Source: JBFMFH01 sp040752275
GTDB taxonomy: Bacteria; Acidobacteriota; Vicinamibacteria; Vicinamibacterales; JAKQTR01
Assembly (NCBI GenBank): GCA_040752275.1
Contig: JBFMFH010000002.1
Location: 74,809-138,808 of the forward strand
Direction of reading: 5' to 3'
Length of the DNA: 64,000 nt
This document shows, in pieces, positions 7,505 to 16,435 of the stretch; within the stretch, counting starts at the first letter, position 1, and every line of letters starts with the position of its first letter. The notes under the pieces are model-generated. The model saw only the letters and a list, made by a program, of their open reading frames with translations. It ran no database searches and was not told the origin of the DNA. A program made the translations under genes and the position numbers.

Positions 7505-9773
7505 TCGACCGGGCTGCGCGGGCCGGCCCCGAAGGGAGTTCGACCCGCGCGGTGGCCAGGTTGTTCATCACATCACCCGCCCGCAGGACGATGCCGCCCC
7601 CGCCATTGGCGGGGAGCGCAACCGTATAGCGCTCGGCCTTGGCGTCCGCCATCCCGTCGACCGGGTAGACAGGGACCCACGGCCCGGAATCGACCGAGTA
7701 CTCCACCCGGTCGATCGACGAGTACGAGTCGGCGACGTCGAAACTCACCACAATCTTGCCGTCCTCACGTGCCACGCGCGAGATGCTGATCCGCGGAGCC
7801 GAGTTGTCGACATCGAAGGCCGCGCTCTCGAGTTCACCAATCAGGCCGGCGCCGGGGCTGTTGGCCGCGGCATCGGAGGCGGCGATCTTCACGACGTAGG
7901 ACCCGTCGGGCACCGACGAAGTGTCCCAGACCAGGATGGCGTCGGTGATGCGGTCACGCAGGGGGTACCACGTCGTGGCATCCGCGCGCCGGTAGAAGGC
8001 AGAGTACTCAAGACGATCATCGTTGGCGTCTTCGGCCCGCCAGAAGAAGGCCTGGAGGCCCTTCTGGTACAGCCGGCGGCTATAGGCCGGGCCCACCGAC
8101 GGGCCCGGCTGGATGGCGCCGAGCGGCATCGAGAACACCGGGAAGCGGGACTCCTGCGGACCCTCGCCGATTCCCGCGATTTCGGGCTCACCCGTCGGGT
8201 ACGGCTTCTGGAAGACCAGCCCTGGCGGATGCACCGTGATCGCCGTGACGCGGGGACGGACGTTCTTCTGGAGGTACGCGATAGCGAGAGAGGTCAGAAT
8301 CGGCGGCGCTGTCGCCGGGCGTGACGCATTGCCTGCGCGCAGGACGGCCTTCCACTGCAGGTAGCGCGCCGACGGGCTCTTGATTGGCTCCCCGTCCGGT
8401 GACGTGTAGGGCCCGGCCCAGTCGCTCCACATCCCGCCCGGCGTCGGGGTGTTGCCGGAACGCGTGAAGAGCTGTACCGTTCCGGAGCCTGACTCCGCCT
8501 GCCAGGACAACGTGCCCCAGGATGCAACGATCCCGGCATCCTTCACGTCGGATAGGTAGCTGCCCTCGCGCGCGGCGCCCTCCTGGAGCAGGAAGATCTT
8601 CCCTGGGTTCGAGGTTCCCAGGAACCGCTGCGGGCCCGCTGTTGCGATGGCCGTCACCTGTTGCACCGGCAGCTGGGTGACGAGCGTGGCGCTTGCGGGC
8701 GCTCCCGCCAGGCGGTAGACCCTGCCGCCGTTGCCGGTTGCCACCAGGATGCTGCCTCCTTCCTCGACGTGAAGGTCGAAGGGCAGATCCTCGCGCGATT
8801 CCCAGATCGCCTCCCATCCCCCCTCAGGATCGATTCGGTACACCGCGCCTTTGGGGGCGCCGGTGTCCGCAGGCTTGGCGGCGGGCGTCTGGCCACCGAT
8901 GAGCGTGGGGACGTCCAGCACGGCGACGGCGGTGATCTCGGTGGAGACAGACGGCATGGGAGCGGCGCGTGCCGGCTCCGGCGAGGGTGCGGCTGGGCCG
9001 GACTCGTCCGGCGCCTTGCCGTTGATCGCGGCAGCGTACACGAGGCCGGCGCCGTCGACCCTCAACCCTCGAATCTCCCGGAACGGTGTATCGAGGATCA
9101 CGAAGCCGCGCCCGGAGTCGTCGACGCGGAGGACCCGGCCCGGCGAGTCGCTCGCGACGAGAACGCGGCCGGCGCGATCGAGCGCCACCGACGTCGCGTG
9201 CTTGGCCTCGGTCCGGTAGAAGACGTCTCCGCGACCCTCGGCATCGACGCGGTAGACGACGCCCTTCTCACCGGTTCCGACCAGCAGCCGGCCTCGCGCA
9301 TCGAAGGCCAGAGACCAGATGTACTTCTCATTCGGATCGAAGAAGACCTCCGACTGCCCGGAGGCGTCGACCTTGTACACCTTGCCGTCCGGCGAGGTCC
9401 CGACGAAGAGCGAGCCATCGGCAGAGGCGGCCATGGCGTGTACCTCGAGCTCGCTCGCGTCGAACCAGGTCGTGGCCCGGCCTCGAGGGTCGATCTTGAA
9501 AACCCGCCCGTCGTTGCCGCTGCCGGCGTACACGGAGCCGTCCGGGCCGACGGCCAGGCACCAGATGAACGGCTCGGTGGTCGCGTGGATCGGTGACAGC
9601 GCCGGCCCGAGCACGAGCCGGCCGTTGGGATCGATCGACAGGTTCTCGACATCGCCCTTCGCCAGATCGGCCATGGTGGCGACCTTCCAGAACCGGGGCG
9701 ACGAGGCATGCGTGGTGGCGACACAGGCCGCGATCACGCCCAGGACGACGAGCCAGACCGTTCGGGACGTCAT
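7497..9773 (-). CDS. Secreted beta-propeller (NHL/WD-like) protein
   Basis: 758 residues. An N-terminal signal peptide (TVWLVVLGVIAACVATTHA) indicates export. The first half contains repeating blades of the form GxLLVGTGEKGVVYRVDAEGRG, VYAGSGNDGRVFKID, LFVGTSPDGKVYKVD, about every 40-45 residues, typical of NHL/SGL propellers. A Pro-rich insert lies near 290-310. The second half looks like immunoglobulin/fibronectin-type beta domains (WDTSSVPDGSYVVKI, IDRVEYSVDSGPW). No catalytic signature is visible; a scaffold or ligand-binding role is possible. The start at 9773 has AGAGGAAAG about 10 nt upstream. It lies 23 nt after the S55-type peptidase gene in the same direction, so the two are probably one operon. 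Confidence 0.82.
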   Translation of the reverse strand: MTSRTVWLVVLGVIAACVATTHASSPRFWKVATMADLAKGDVENLSIDPNGRLVLGPALSPIHATTEPFIWCLAVGPDGSVYAGSGNDGRVFKIDPRGRATTWFDASELEVHAMAASADGSLFVGTSPDGKVYKVDASGQSEVFFDPNEKYIWSLAFDARGRLLVGTGEKGVVYRVDAEGRGDVFYRTEAKHATSVALDRAGRVLVASDSPGRVLRVDDSGRGFVILDTPFREIRGLRVDGAGLVYAAAINGKAPDESGPAAPSPEPARAAPMPSVSTEITAVAVLDVPTLIGGQTPAAKPADTGAPKGAVYRIDPEGGWEAIWESREDLPFDLHVEEGGSILVATGNGGRVYRLAGAPASATLVTQLPVQQVTAIATAGPQRFLGTSNPGKIFLLQEGAAREGSYLSDVKDAGIVASWGTLSWQAESGSGTVQLFTRSGNTPTPGGMWSDWAGPYTSPDGEPIKSPSARYLQWKAVLRAGNASRPATAPPILTSLAIAYLQKNVRPRVTAITVHPPGLVFQKPYPTGEPEIAGIGEGPQESRFPVFSMPLGAIQPGPSVGPAYSRRLYQKGLQAFFWRAEDANDDRLEYSAFYRRADATTWYPLRDRITDAILVWDTSSVPDGSYVVKIAASDAAANSPGAGLIGELESAAFDVDNSAPRISISRVAREDGKIVVSFDVADSYSSIDRVEYSVDSGPWVPVYPVDGMADAKAERYTVALPANGGGGIVLRAGDVMNNLATARVELPSGPARAARSIR

Positions 9774-9796
9774 GGTGGTGTCTGCTTTCCTCTGGG

Positions 9797-11638
9797 TCAC
9801 GGACGTCGCCCGCTCCTGACGTTTGGGACAGGGAGGGTCCGCATGCCGCTGACCGCCTGACCCATCGGAATGTCCCACGAGCCCAGGACGACCGACTGCA
9901 TGGCGACCCCGCCACCGGCGCGGTCCCCCTGCAGGACGGTGAGGACCGACGACGGCAGCGCGGGCATCGGCTTGCCGTCGACCACGGCACCGGCGCCGAG
10001 GGTGTACAAACGCACGTACAGGGTGTTGTTACGGCGCAGGTGCTTCAACTGGTCCAGGAGTTGCTCGATCGAGATGGCGGGGGCAACCGGGCGGATGTCG
10101 CGCTGCTCCCACTGGGTGAGCCGCTGAGCGTCGGCGACGAGGAGCGTCAGAGGGCCGGCCGCGCCGGTCGGGATGTCAATCGGGACGGTCTGCAACATGT
10201 CCTCACCCCGCCAGGTGCGCAGGTGGACCTTGAGCGGCACCGGCCGTCCAGGGCGCACGTCGGTTGAATCGAGCCAGGCCCGCCGGATGGTCGCAACGTT
10301 CGGTCGCTCGAGGGTGGCGACATCGAGGTCGACCCGCTCGACCCGTACGGGCTCGATGTCGTTCGTCATCAACCCTGCGACCGGGACTGCCACCGTCGCC
10401 GCGGCTGACGTCGAGGCCGACTCGCCGGTCAGTACGTCGTCGTACTCGACGACTCCGCGGTTCCGGATGGTCAGTCGGGTCCGGATGGCATAGGTGGCCG
10501 CACCCATCTGGCGTTCGTACGAGCCGAAGGCACTCAGCAGCGCCGCGTAGGTGAAGAGCGGAGTCAGCAGCGGGTCGTCGGCCAGCGCGAACTCGAGCGT
10601 GCGCGACGCCCCGCGCGGCGTCCGGATCGTGAGCGAGACCGGAACGGTCTCAGGTGTGATCCCGAGTGTGCCGGCGACGGCCGTCACACGATCCTGGACG
10701 ATCGTGCCGATAATGTCGCCGGTTGACGTGACCTTGGTCGACGACATCAGACTCGGGAGGACCGTGTGCACGTATGCGCGCGTCATCGGCAGTCTCGCCG
10801 TGCCCAGATTGAAGAACGCGTGCCCGAACGCGTAGACGCGTGAGCCCTCGACATCCGTCACCGTCCCGGTGGCCGCCACGCTGAGATCGCCGCCCACGAT
10901 CTCGACGCCGAGCGGGTCGCCCGGCCGAAGCTCGCCGTCGCCGCGTCCTGGCGGCAGGCCCGACTGGGCGACTCGCGGGACTGGAATGAACCCGGCCGGC
11001 CCCAGCGCGCCGAGCAACTGGTCCACGGCGGCGTCTCCGAGCGCTCCAAACGACACGGGGGTGGCGATCGGCGTGAGCGATGCGATCAGCCGCGGGTCGA
11101 TGGGGCCGGTCGGTCCGAGGGTGCCGGCGCCCGGGGCGGCGAAGCCGAGGGGACGCCGAATCGCGGACTGAAGCGTGGCCAGGAATGCGGCCGGTGTCGC
11201 GTCCATCGGGACGGGCGGCACGCGTGTCGGGCCCGGGCTGCCCGCTTCGGTCGCCTCGATCATCTCCCCAATCGGGGTAATCCCGGCGATGGGCTCGGTG
11301 GGGAAGGCGCCGAGCGAATACGAGATTGCCCCGATCAACCTGCCGTCGATATACACCGGGCTGCCGCTCATGCCGGCGATGACGCCGGCCTTGGCCAACG
11401 GCCCGCCCTCGAGACGGGCCAGGATGAGATCGCGCTGAGGCCCGACGCTGTTGCGCAGCACGCCAAGGATGTGGACGGTGAAGTCCTCGAGGGCGGTGCC
11501 CTGGAACACCGTCCGGCCAATCCCGACCATACCCGGGCGGACCTCGTCGACGGACATGTGCCGCTGGAGGGCAACGCCCCCGGCCACCCACAGGGCGCAC
11601 GCGCCTGCGGAAAGGACGAGGACGAGACGGGGTCGCAT
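9797..11638 (-). CDS. SpoIVB-like (peptidase family S55) exported protein
   Basis: 613 residues with a hydrophobic N-terminal export segment (LVLVLSAGACALWVAGGVA). The block AGVIAGMSGSPVYIDGRL at 85-101 matches the GMSGSP serine motif of SpoIVB peptidases, followed by LIGAISYSLG and an EPIAGITPIGEM segment. Around 268-325, RVYAFGHAFF and later GTIVQDRVTAVAGTLG resemble the part that in SpoIVB carries the catalytic His and comes before the serine motif. So the order seems swapped here. The C-terminal 250 residues look like beta-rich domains of unknown role. Activity is inferred, not shown. It is first gene of an operon with the propeller protein. Confidence 0.8.
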   Translation of the reverse strand: MRPRLVLVLSAGACALWVAGGVALQRHMSVDEVRPGMVGIGRTVFQGTALEDFTVHILGVLRNSVGPQRDLILARLEGGPLAKAGVIAGMSGSPVYIDGRLIGAISYSLGAFPTEPIAGITPIGEMIEATEAGSPGPTRVPPVPMDATPAAFLATLQSAIRRPLGFAAPGAGTLGPTGPIDPRLIASLTPIATPVSFGALGDAAVDQLLGALGPAGFIPVPRVAQSGLPPGRGDGELRPGDPLGVEIVGGDLSVAATGTVTDVEGSRVYAFGHAFFNLGTARLPMTRAYVHTVLPSLMSSTKVTSTGDIIGTIVQDRVTAVAGTLGITPETVPVSLTIRTPRGASRTLEFALADDPLLTPLFTYAALLSAFGSYERQMGAATYAIRTRLTIRNRGVVEYDDVLTGESASTSAAATVAVPVAGLMTNDIEPVRVERVDLDVATLERPNVATIRRAWLDSTDVRPGRPVPLKVHLRTWRGEDMLQTVPIDIPTGAAGPLTLLVADAQRLTQWEQRDIRPVAPAISIEQLLDQLKHLRRNNTLYVRLYTLGAGAVVDGKPMPALPSSVLTVLQGDRAGGGVAMQSVVLGSWDIPMGQAVSGMRTLPVPNVRSGRRP

Positions 11639-11686
11639 GCGCGCCGGTGATATGCTTGCCAACGGATCCTCGTCCTCGATTATGTC

Positions 11687-13138
11687 ATGACTTCCCACTC
11701 GCCCAGGCTGTGCGCCACCATCACCGCCGACAGCACGGCCGAACTCCGCGCCCGCGCTGCTGCGTGCGACGCCGACCTCGTGGAGCTTCGCCTCGACGGC
11801 GTGGCGCGCCCCGACGTCAAGGAGGCGATTAGCGGGTTGACGCTGCCGGTCATCGTGACCTGCCGGCCACCCTCCGAGGGCGGCCAGTTCGCCGGCAGCG
11901 AGTCCGATCGCCATCGGTTGCTCGAGCAGGCCGTCCGATCGGAGGCGGCGTTTGTCGACATCGAATGGACGTCCGGGTTCGACGACCTGGTGGCCATCCG
12001 GCAGGGTCGCGGCATCGTCCTCTCGTATCATGACTTCACGGGCGTACCCGCCGACCTCGAGTCGCGTGTCGCCGCGATGGCCGGCGGACCGGCCGAAGTG
12101 ATCAAGGTGGCGGTCACCGTGCGCCGCCTGGCCGAGTGCGTGGCCCTGCGCGACCTCGCGAGGCGGTTCGGTGACCGACACCTCCTGGTCATCGGGATGG
12201 GAGAGGCCGGGCTGATCACGCGGGTGTGCGCGGCGTGGTTCGGCGCGCCCTGGGCCTACGCGGGCGACCTGGCCGGACCGGGACAGCTGAGCCTGTCGCG
12301 GATGCGACAGGAGTTCAGGTTCGGGTCGATAGGCGCCGAGACCACTCTCTACGGACTGTTCGGGCGTCCGGTGTCCCACTCGCTCTCACCCGCCATGCAC
12401 AACGCGGCGCTGGGCGAATTGGGCCTCGATGCCGTCTACCTGCCGCTGGCAGGTGCGGACGCCGACGACTGCCTGCAGTTCGCCGATGCGTTCCAGATGG
12501 CCGGCGCCAGCGTGACGTCGCCGTTCAAGGCCGCCATCATGGAACGCCTCGCGTCGTGGGACGATGACGCCGAGCAGGCTGGAGCGGTGAACACGATCCG
12601 GCGCGAGGGGAGGGGGTGGACGGGAACCAACACCGACGGGGCGGGCTTCCTCGCTGCCCTTCGAGGTACCGCACTGGCCGGGATGCGGGTGGCGATCCTC
12701 GGCGCCGGAGGAGCCGCCAGAGCGGCCGCGCGGGCTTTGGCGGCCGAAGGGGCCCGGGTCACGCTGTACGGGCGGAACCTCCGTCGGACCCGTGAGGCGG
12801 CGGCTCGGGTCGGAGTCGGCGCGGCCGAGCGCCCGGTCCCCCGGGGCTCGTGGGACCTGCTCGTCAATGCCACGCCGGTTGGCACCCATCCGGATGCCGG
12901 GGTGTCGGCGTTCCCCGAAGGGGCATTCGACGGGGCGGTGGTATACGATCTGGTGTACAACCCGGCGCGCACCAGGTTGTTGCGGGATGCCGAGACACAG
13001 GGATGCCACGGCATCGGCGGCATCGAGATGCTGGTCGAGCAGGCCAGGCTGCAGCTGAGCTGGTGGACCGGCCGAACCGCGTCGGCCGGACGGATGCGGG
13101 ACGCGGCCGAGCGGCGGCTCTCGGCCCAGATGTCTTGA
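11687..13138 (+). CDS. aroDE: Bifunctional 3-dehydroquinate dehydratase / shikimate dehydrogenase
   Basis: 483 residues, two shikimate pathway enzymes fused. Residues 1-215 are type I dehydroquinase, with the Schiff-base lysine K140 (EVIKVAVT), H115 (SYHDF) and ELRLDG strand. Residues 220-483 are shikimate dehydrogenase: SHSLSPAMHN substrate site, K281 (VTSPFK), TNTDG with D317, NADPH loop GAGGAAR (339-345) and the NATPVG and GIGGIEML motifs. Type I/dehydrogenase fusions are known in plants and some bacteria. The gene heads the plus-strand aromatic block, 68 nt before trpE. No strong ribosome site is visible before the ATG. Confidence 0.95.
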   Translation: MTSHSPRLCATITADSTAELRARAAACDADLVELRLDGVARPDVKEAISGLTLPVIVTCRPPSEGGQFAGSESDRHRLLEQAVRSEAAFVDIEWTSGFDDLVAIRQGRGIVLSYHDFTGVPADLESRVAAMAGGPAEVIKVAVTVRRLAECVALRDLARRFGDRHLLVIGMGEAGLITRVCAAWFGAPWAYAGDLAGPGQLSLSRMRQEFRFGSIGAETTLYGLFGRPVSHSLSPAMHNAALGELGLDAVYLPLAGADADDCLQFADAFQMAGASVTSPFKAAIMERLASWDDDAEQAGAVNTIRREGRGWTGTNTDGAGFLAALRGTALAGMRVAILGAGGAARAAARALAAEGARVTLYGRNLRRTREAAARVGVGAAERPVPRGSWDLLVNATPVGTHPDAGVSAFPEGAFDGAVVYDLVYNPARTRLLRDAETQGCHGIGGIEMLVEQARLQLSWWTGRTASAGRMRDAAERRLSAQMS

Positions 13139-13157
13139 GGGCCCCCACGGTGGGTGC

Positions 13158-13189
13158 ATGTGGGTCAAGTGGCGAGGTGGAGCCTCGCC
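13158..13189 (+). promoter_or_regulatory. Possible trp leader element: Trp-containing start and hairpin before trpE
   Basis: ATG at 13158 opens a frame reading Met-Trp-Val-Lys-Trp. It runs straight into a 7-bp hairpin, GGCGAGG (13171-13177), loop TGGAG, CCTCGCC (13183-13189), 17 nt before the trpE ATG. It recalls a leader-peptide attenuator, but the frame does not stop; it continues out of frame into trpE to 13478. There is also no U-run after the stem. Regulation is therefore only a suggestion. Confidence 0.25.
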
Positions 13190-13206
13190 AGGCGTAGAGC
13201 GGAACG

Positions 13207-14682
13207 ATGGACCTGACGACGTTCGAACAGTTCGTGGAACTCGCGCAGCGCGGAACGTTCGTGCCGGTGTGCAAGGAACTGGTGGCGGACCTGCTGACGC
13301 CGGTCTCCGCGTTCCTCAAGATCGCCGAGCACTCGGATTATGCCTTCCTCCTGGAGAGCGTCGAGGGCGGGGAGCAGGTCGCGCGCTACTCGTTCCTGGG
13401 CAAGGACCCCTTTCTCATTCTCCGTGCCCGCGATGGGCGCACCGTCATCGACCGCAGCGGCGTCATCGCCGAAAGTGACGAGCCGTTCATGCCGACGCTA
13501 CGCACGCTGATGGCGAGCGTGCGGTCGCCCTACGTCCCCGGCCTGCCTCGCTTCACCGGTGGTGCCGTCGGGTACCTGGGCTACGACGCCGCAGACTGGT
13601 TCGAGCCGATCTCCCTCCAGCCGGCGGGCCCCGCCGATGTCGCGGCGGACCGCGCGGGCTTCATGCTGTTCGACACCGTGCTGGCGTTCGACCACGTCCA
13701 ACACCGGATTCTGCTGATCGCCAACGCGCGAATCGGCGCGGATGACGATCTGCACGCGCTGTACCAGTTCGCCTGCGCGAAGATCGAATTCCTCGAGGGC
13801 GAACTCGACCGCGCCCTGTCCCATCCGGAGCGGGCCGAACGGCGGCCGGTCGACGTTTCCTCGAATCTCACGCAGGACGCGTTCGAATCGCAGGTTCGCA
13901 CGGCGAAGGAGCACATCGCCGCCGGCGACATCTACCAAGTCGTGCTGTCGCAGCGGTTCGAAACCGAACTCTCGGCCGATCCGTTCACGGTCTACCGCGC
14001 GCTGCGCCACGTCAACCCGTCTCCCTACATGTTCTTCCTGCGCATGGGTGGCGTGTCGATTGTCGGGGCGTCTCCCGAGATGCTGGTGCGGGTGGAGGGT
14101 CGCAAGGCGCAGACGCACCCGATTGCCGGCACGCGGCCGCGTGGTCGGTCCGACGAGGAGGACCTGCGCCTCGCCGAAGAGCTCAAGGCCAACGAGAAGG
14201 AACGGGCCGAGCACGTCATGCTCGTCGATCTGGGGCGCAACGACCTCGGGCGCGTCTGCGAGTACGGATCGGTGCGGGTGCCGCAGTTCATGGCCCTGGA
14301 GCGCTACTCCCACGTCATGCACCTGGTGTCGAAGGTCGAAGGCGAACTGGCGGCCGGTGTCGACCGGCTCGACGCGCTGGTGGCGTGCTTCCCGGCCGGC
14401 ACGGTGTCTGGCGCGCCGAAGGTCCGGGCCATGGAGATCATCGCGGATCTCGAACCCGCGCGGCGCGGGATCTACGCAGGGGCCGTGGGCTACCTGGACT
14501 TCGCCGGGAACCTGGACTTCTGCATCGCGATCCGCACGATCGTGATGGTCGGCCGCCGGACCTACGTACAGGCAGGCGCAGGGATCGTGGCCGATTCCAA
14601 CCCGACCGCCGAATACGAGGAAACCCGCGACAAGGCGCGGGCGCTCATCACGGCACTTGAGCTGGCCCAGCGCGGGCTGTGA
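13207..14682 (+). CDS. trpE: Anthranilate synthase component I
   Basis: 491 residues. Converts chorismate to anthranilate with ammonia supplied by TrpG. The N-terminal LLES motif (48-51) is the tryptophan-binding site of feedback-inhibited TrpE, so allosteric control is likely. The catalytic domain holds the conserved blocks PSPYMFFL, IAGTRPRG, HVMLVDLGRNDLGRV, FPAGTVSGAPKVRAMEII and GAGIVADSNP, which bind chorismate and magnesium. An ordinary full-length member. Next is trpG after 18 nt. Confidence 0.97.
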   Translation: MDLTTFEQFVELAQRGTFVPVCKELVADLLTPVSAFLKIAEHSDYAFLLESVEGGEQVARYSFLGKDPFLILRARDGRTVIDRSGVIAESDEPFMPTLRTLMASVRSPYVPGLPRFTGGAVGYLGYDAADWFEPISLQPAGPADVAADRAGFMLFDTVLAFDHVQHRILLIANARIGADDDLHALYQFACAKIEFLEGELDRALSHPERAERRPVDVSSNLTQDAFESQVRTAKEHIAAGDIYQVVLSQRFETELSADPFTVYRALRHVNPSPYMFFLRMGGVSIVGASPEMLVRVEGRKAQTHPIAGTRPRGRSDEEDLRLAEELKANEKERAEHVMLVDLGRNDLGRVCEYGSVRVPQFMALERYSHVMHLVSKVEGELAAGVDRLDALVACFPAGTVSGAPKVRAMEIIADLEPARRGIYAGAVGYLDFAGNLDFCIAIRTIVMVGRRTYVQAGAGIVADSNPTAEYEETRDKARALITALELAQRGL

Positions 14683-14700
14683 CCGCGCCGGGAAACGGGA

Positions 14701-15270
14701 ATGGTCCTGGTCATCGACAACTTCGATTCGTTCACCTACAACCTGGTCCAGTACCTGGGCGAGCTCGGCGCGGCGGTGCAAGTCCGGCGCAACAACGCCA
14801 TCGATGTGCCGGGCATCGAGGCGCTGCATCCGGATCGCCTCGTGATCTCCCCCGGTCCGGGGCGCCCCGAACACGCAGGCGTGACGCTCGACGCGGTGCG
14901 CGCCTTTGCCGGCCGGCTGCCGATCCTCGGCGTGTGCCTGGGTCACCAGGCGATCGGTCAGGCGTTCGGCGGGAGGGTCGTGAGAGCTCCGCGACCGGTT
15001 CACGGAAAGACGTCGATGGTGGAACACGACGGGCGGGGACTCTTCCAGGGACTGCGCGGACCCATCCCGGCGGGGCGGTATCATTCGCTGGTCGTCGCCG
15101 AGGATGACTGGCCCGAGGCCCTCGAGATCGCGGGCCGGTCAGCGGACGATCGCTGCGTCATGGCGCTTCGCCACCGTGAGTGGCCGGTCCACGGTGTGCA
15201 GTTTCACCCCGAGTCGGTGCTGACGCGCGACGGACGCCAGCTGTTGCGTAACTTCCTCGCCACCCGGTGA
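14701..15270 (+). CDS. trpG: Anthranilate synthase component II (glutamine amidotransferase)
   Basis: 189 residues. Class I glutamine amidotransferase that releases ammonia for TrpE, possibly shared with aminodeoxychorismate synthase as PabA. Catalytic triad: nucleophile C79 in GVCLGHQ, H169 and E171 in QFHPES. The N-terminus IDNFDSFTYNLVQYL and oxyanion loop SPGPGRP are typical. Freestanding rather than fused to TrpE or TrpD. Confidence 0.96.
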   Translation: MVLVIDNFDSFTYNLVQYLGELGAAVQVRRNNAIDVPGIEALHPDRLVISPGPGRPEHAGVTLDAVRAFAGRLPILGVCLGHQAIGQAFGGRVVRAPRPVHGKTSMVEHDGRGLFQGLRGPIPAGRYHSLVVAEDDWPEALEIAGRSADDRCVMALRHREWPVHGVQFHPESVLTRDGRQLLRNFLATR

Positions 15271-15331
15271 GCCCGTCGATGGTCGAGGCACACCGCCGCC
15301 TTCGTGGCGTGTGGGGGGGCCGAGCAGGTTC

Positions 15332-16354
15332 ATGCCGATGTTTGTCGAACTGCTGCACAAGGTGATGCGACATCAGGACCTGAGCGCCGACGAGGCCTTC
15401 GCCGCGATGGAGGGCATCGTCGACGGCTCCGCCCATCAAGCCCAGGTGGCCGGCCTGCTCGTGGGACTGGCGATGAAAGGGGAGCGGCCGGCCGAGATCG
15501 TCGGGTTCGCCCGCAGCATGCGCAGCAGGGCCGTTCCGCTGGCGGTGCCTCCGGGCGGGTGCGTCGATCTGTGTGGAACCGGCGGCGACGGATCCGGGAC
15601 CTTCAACATCTCATCGGCTGCGTCGGTGGTCGTGGCCGCGGCCGGCGAACGGGTCGCCAAGCACGGCAACCGATCGGTGTCGAGCCGGTGTGGCAGTGCA
15701 GATGTCTTCGAACAGCTTGGCGTGCGCATCGACGCGCCTGCGGGGGTCGTGGAGCGCTGCCTGCGTGAGGCTGGCCTGGCGTTCCTCTTCGCGCCGACGT
15801 TTCACCCGTCGATGCGCAACGCGGGCGCGGTTCGGCGGGAGCTCGCGGTGCGTTCGGCCTTCAACCTGCTCGGTCCGCTCACCAATCCGGCACGGCCGTC
15901 CCGCCAGCTCGTCGGCGTCTCGCGGCCGGAGCAGACCGAGCTGATCGCGCGGGCCCTTGGGCTGCTCGGGTCTGGGCGTGCGTGGGTCGTCCACGGTGCC
16001 GATGGCCTCGACGAGGTCTCGACGACCGGATACACGAAGGTGTCGGAGTGCCGGGATGGCCGCGTCAACACGTTCTACCTGCACCCGGCCGACCTCGGCC
16101 TGCGAAAAGCCGCGCTGAACGACCTCGTCGGGGGCGACGCGGTTGTGAACGCCGCGGTGTTGACCGGTGTGCTCGAGGGCCGGCCGGGCGCGGCCCGCGA
16201 CATCGTGCTCGCGAACGCCGGAGCCGTCTTGCTCCTGGCGGGCCGGGCGACGACCATCCGCGAGGGGCTCGCAGTGGCTGCTCACGCCATCGACTCCGGC
16301 GCGGCCCGCGAGACGCTTCGGCGCCTCATCGCCTGCTCCCAGGAGGAGGCCTGA
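15332..16354 (+). CDS. trpD: Anthranilate phosphoribosyltransferase
   Basis: 340 residues. Joins anthranilate to PRPP. Conserved sites: GTGGD (82-86, PRPP pyrophosphate), NxSS (92-95), KHGNR (110-114), and the R/H-rich anthranilate region HPSMRNAGAVRRELAVRSAFNLLGPLxNP. I used ATG 15332 (MPMFVELLHKV) behind GAGCAGG; a GTG at 15311 would add seven unlikely residues. A 60-nt gap after trpG includes an imperfect CACAC-CGCC/GGCG-TGTG stem. Confidence 0.96.
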   Translation: MPMFVELLHKVMRHQDLSADEAFAAMEGIVDGSAHQAQVAGLLVGLAMKGERPAEIVGFARSMRSRAVPLAVPPGGCVDLCGTGGDGSGTFNISSAASVVVAAAGERVAKHGNRSVSSRCGSADVFEQLGVRIDAPAGVVERCLREAGLAFLFAPTFHPSMRNAGAVRRELAVRSAFNLLGPLTNPARPSRQLVGVSRPEQTELIARALGLLGSGRAWVVHGADGLDEVSTTGYTKVSECRDGRVNTFYLHPADLGLRKAALNDLVGGDAVVNAAVLTGVLEGRPGAARDIVLANAGAVLLLAGRATTIREGLAVAAHAIDSGAARETLRRLIACSQEEA

Positions 16355-16435
16355 TGATCCGGGTCCCTGGCCGCCGCCCTCCCAGGTCGCGGAATCTGCG
16401 ACGCAGGTTCCGTCCCGTGTTCGGGAGATGAACAG

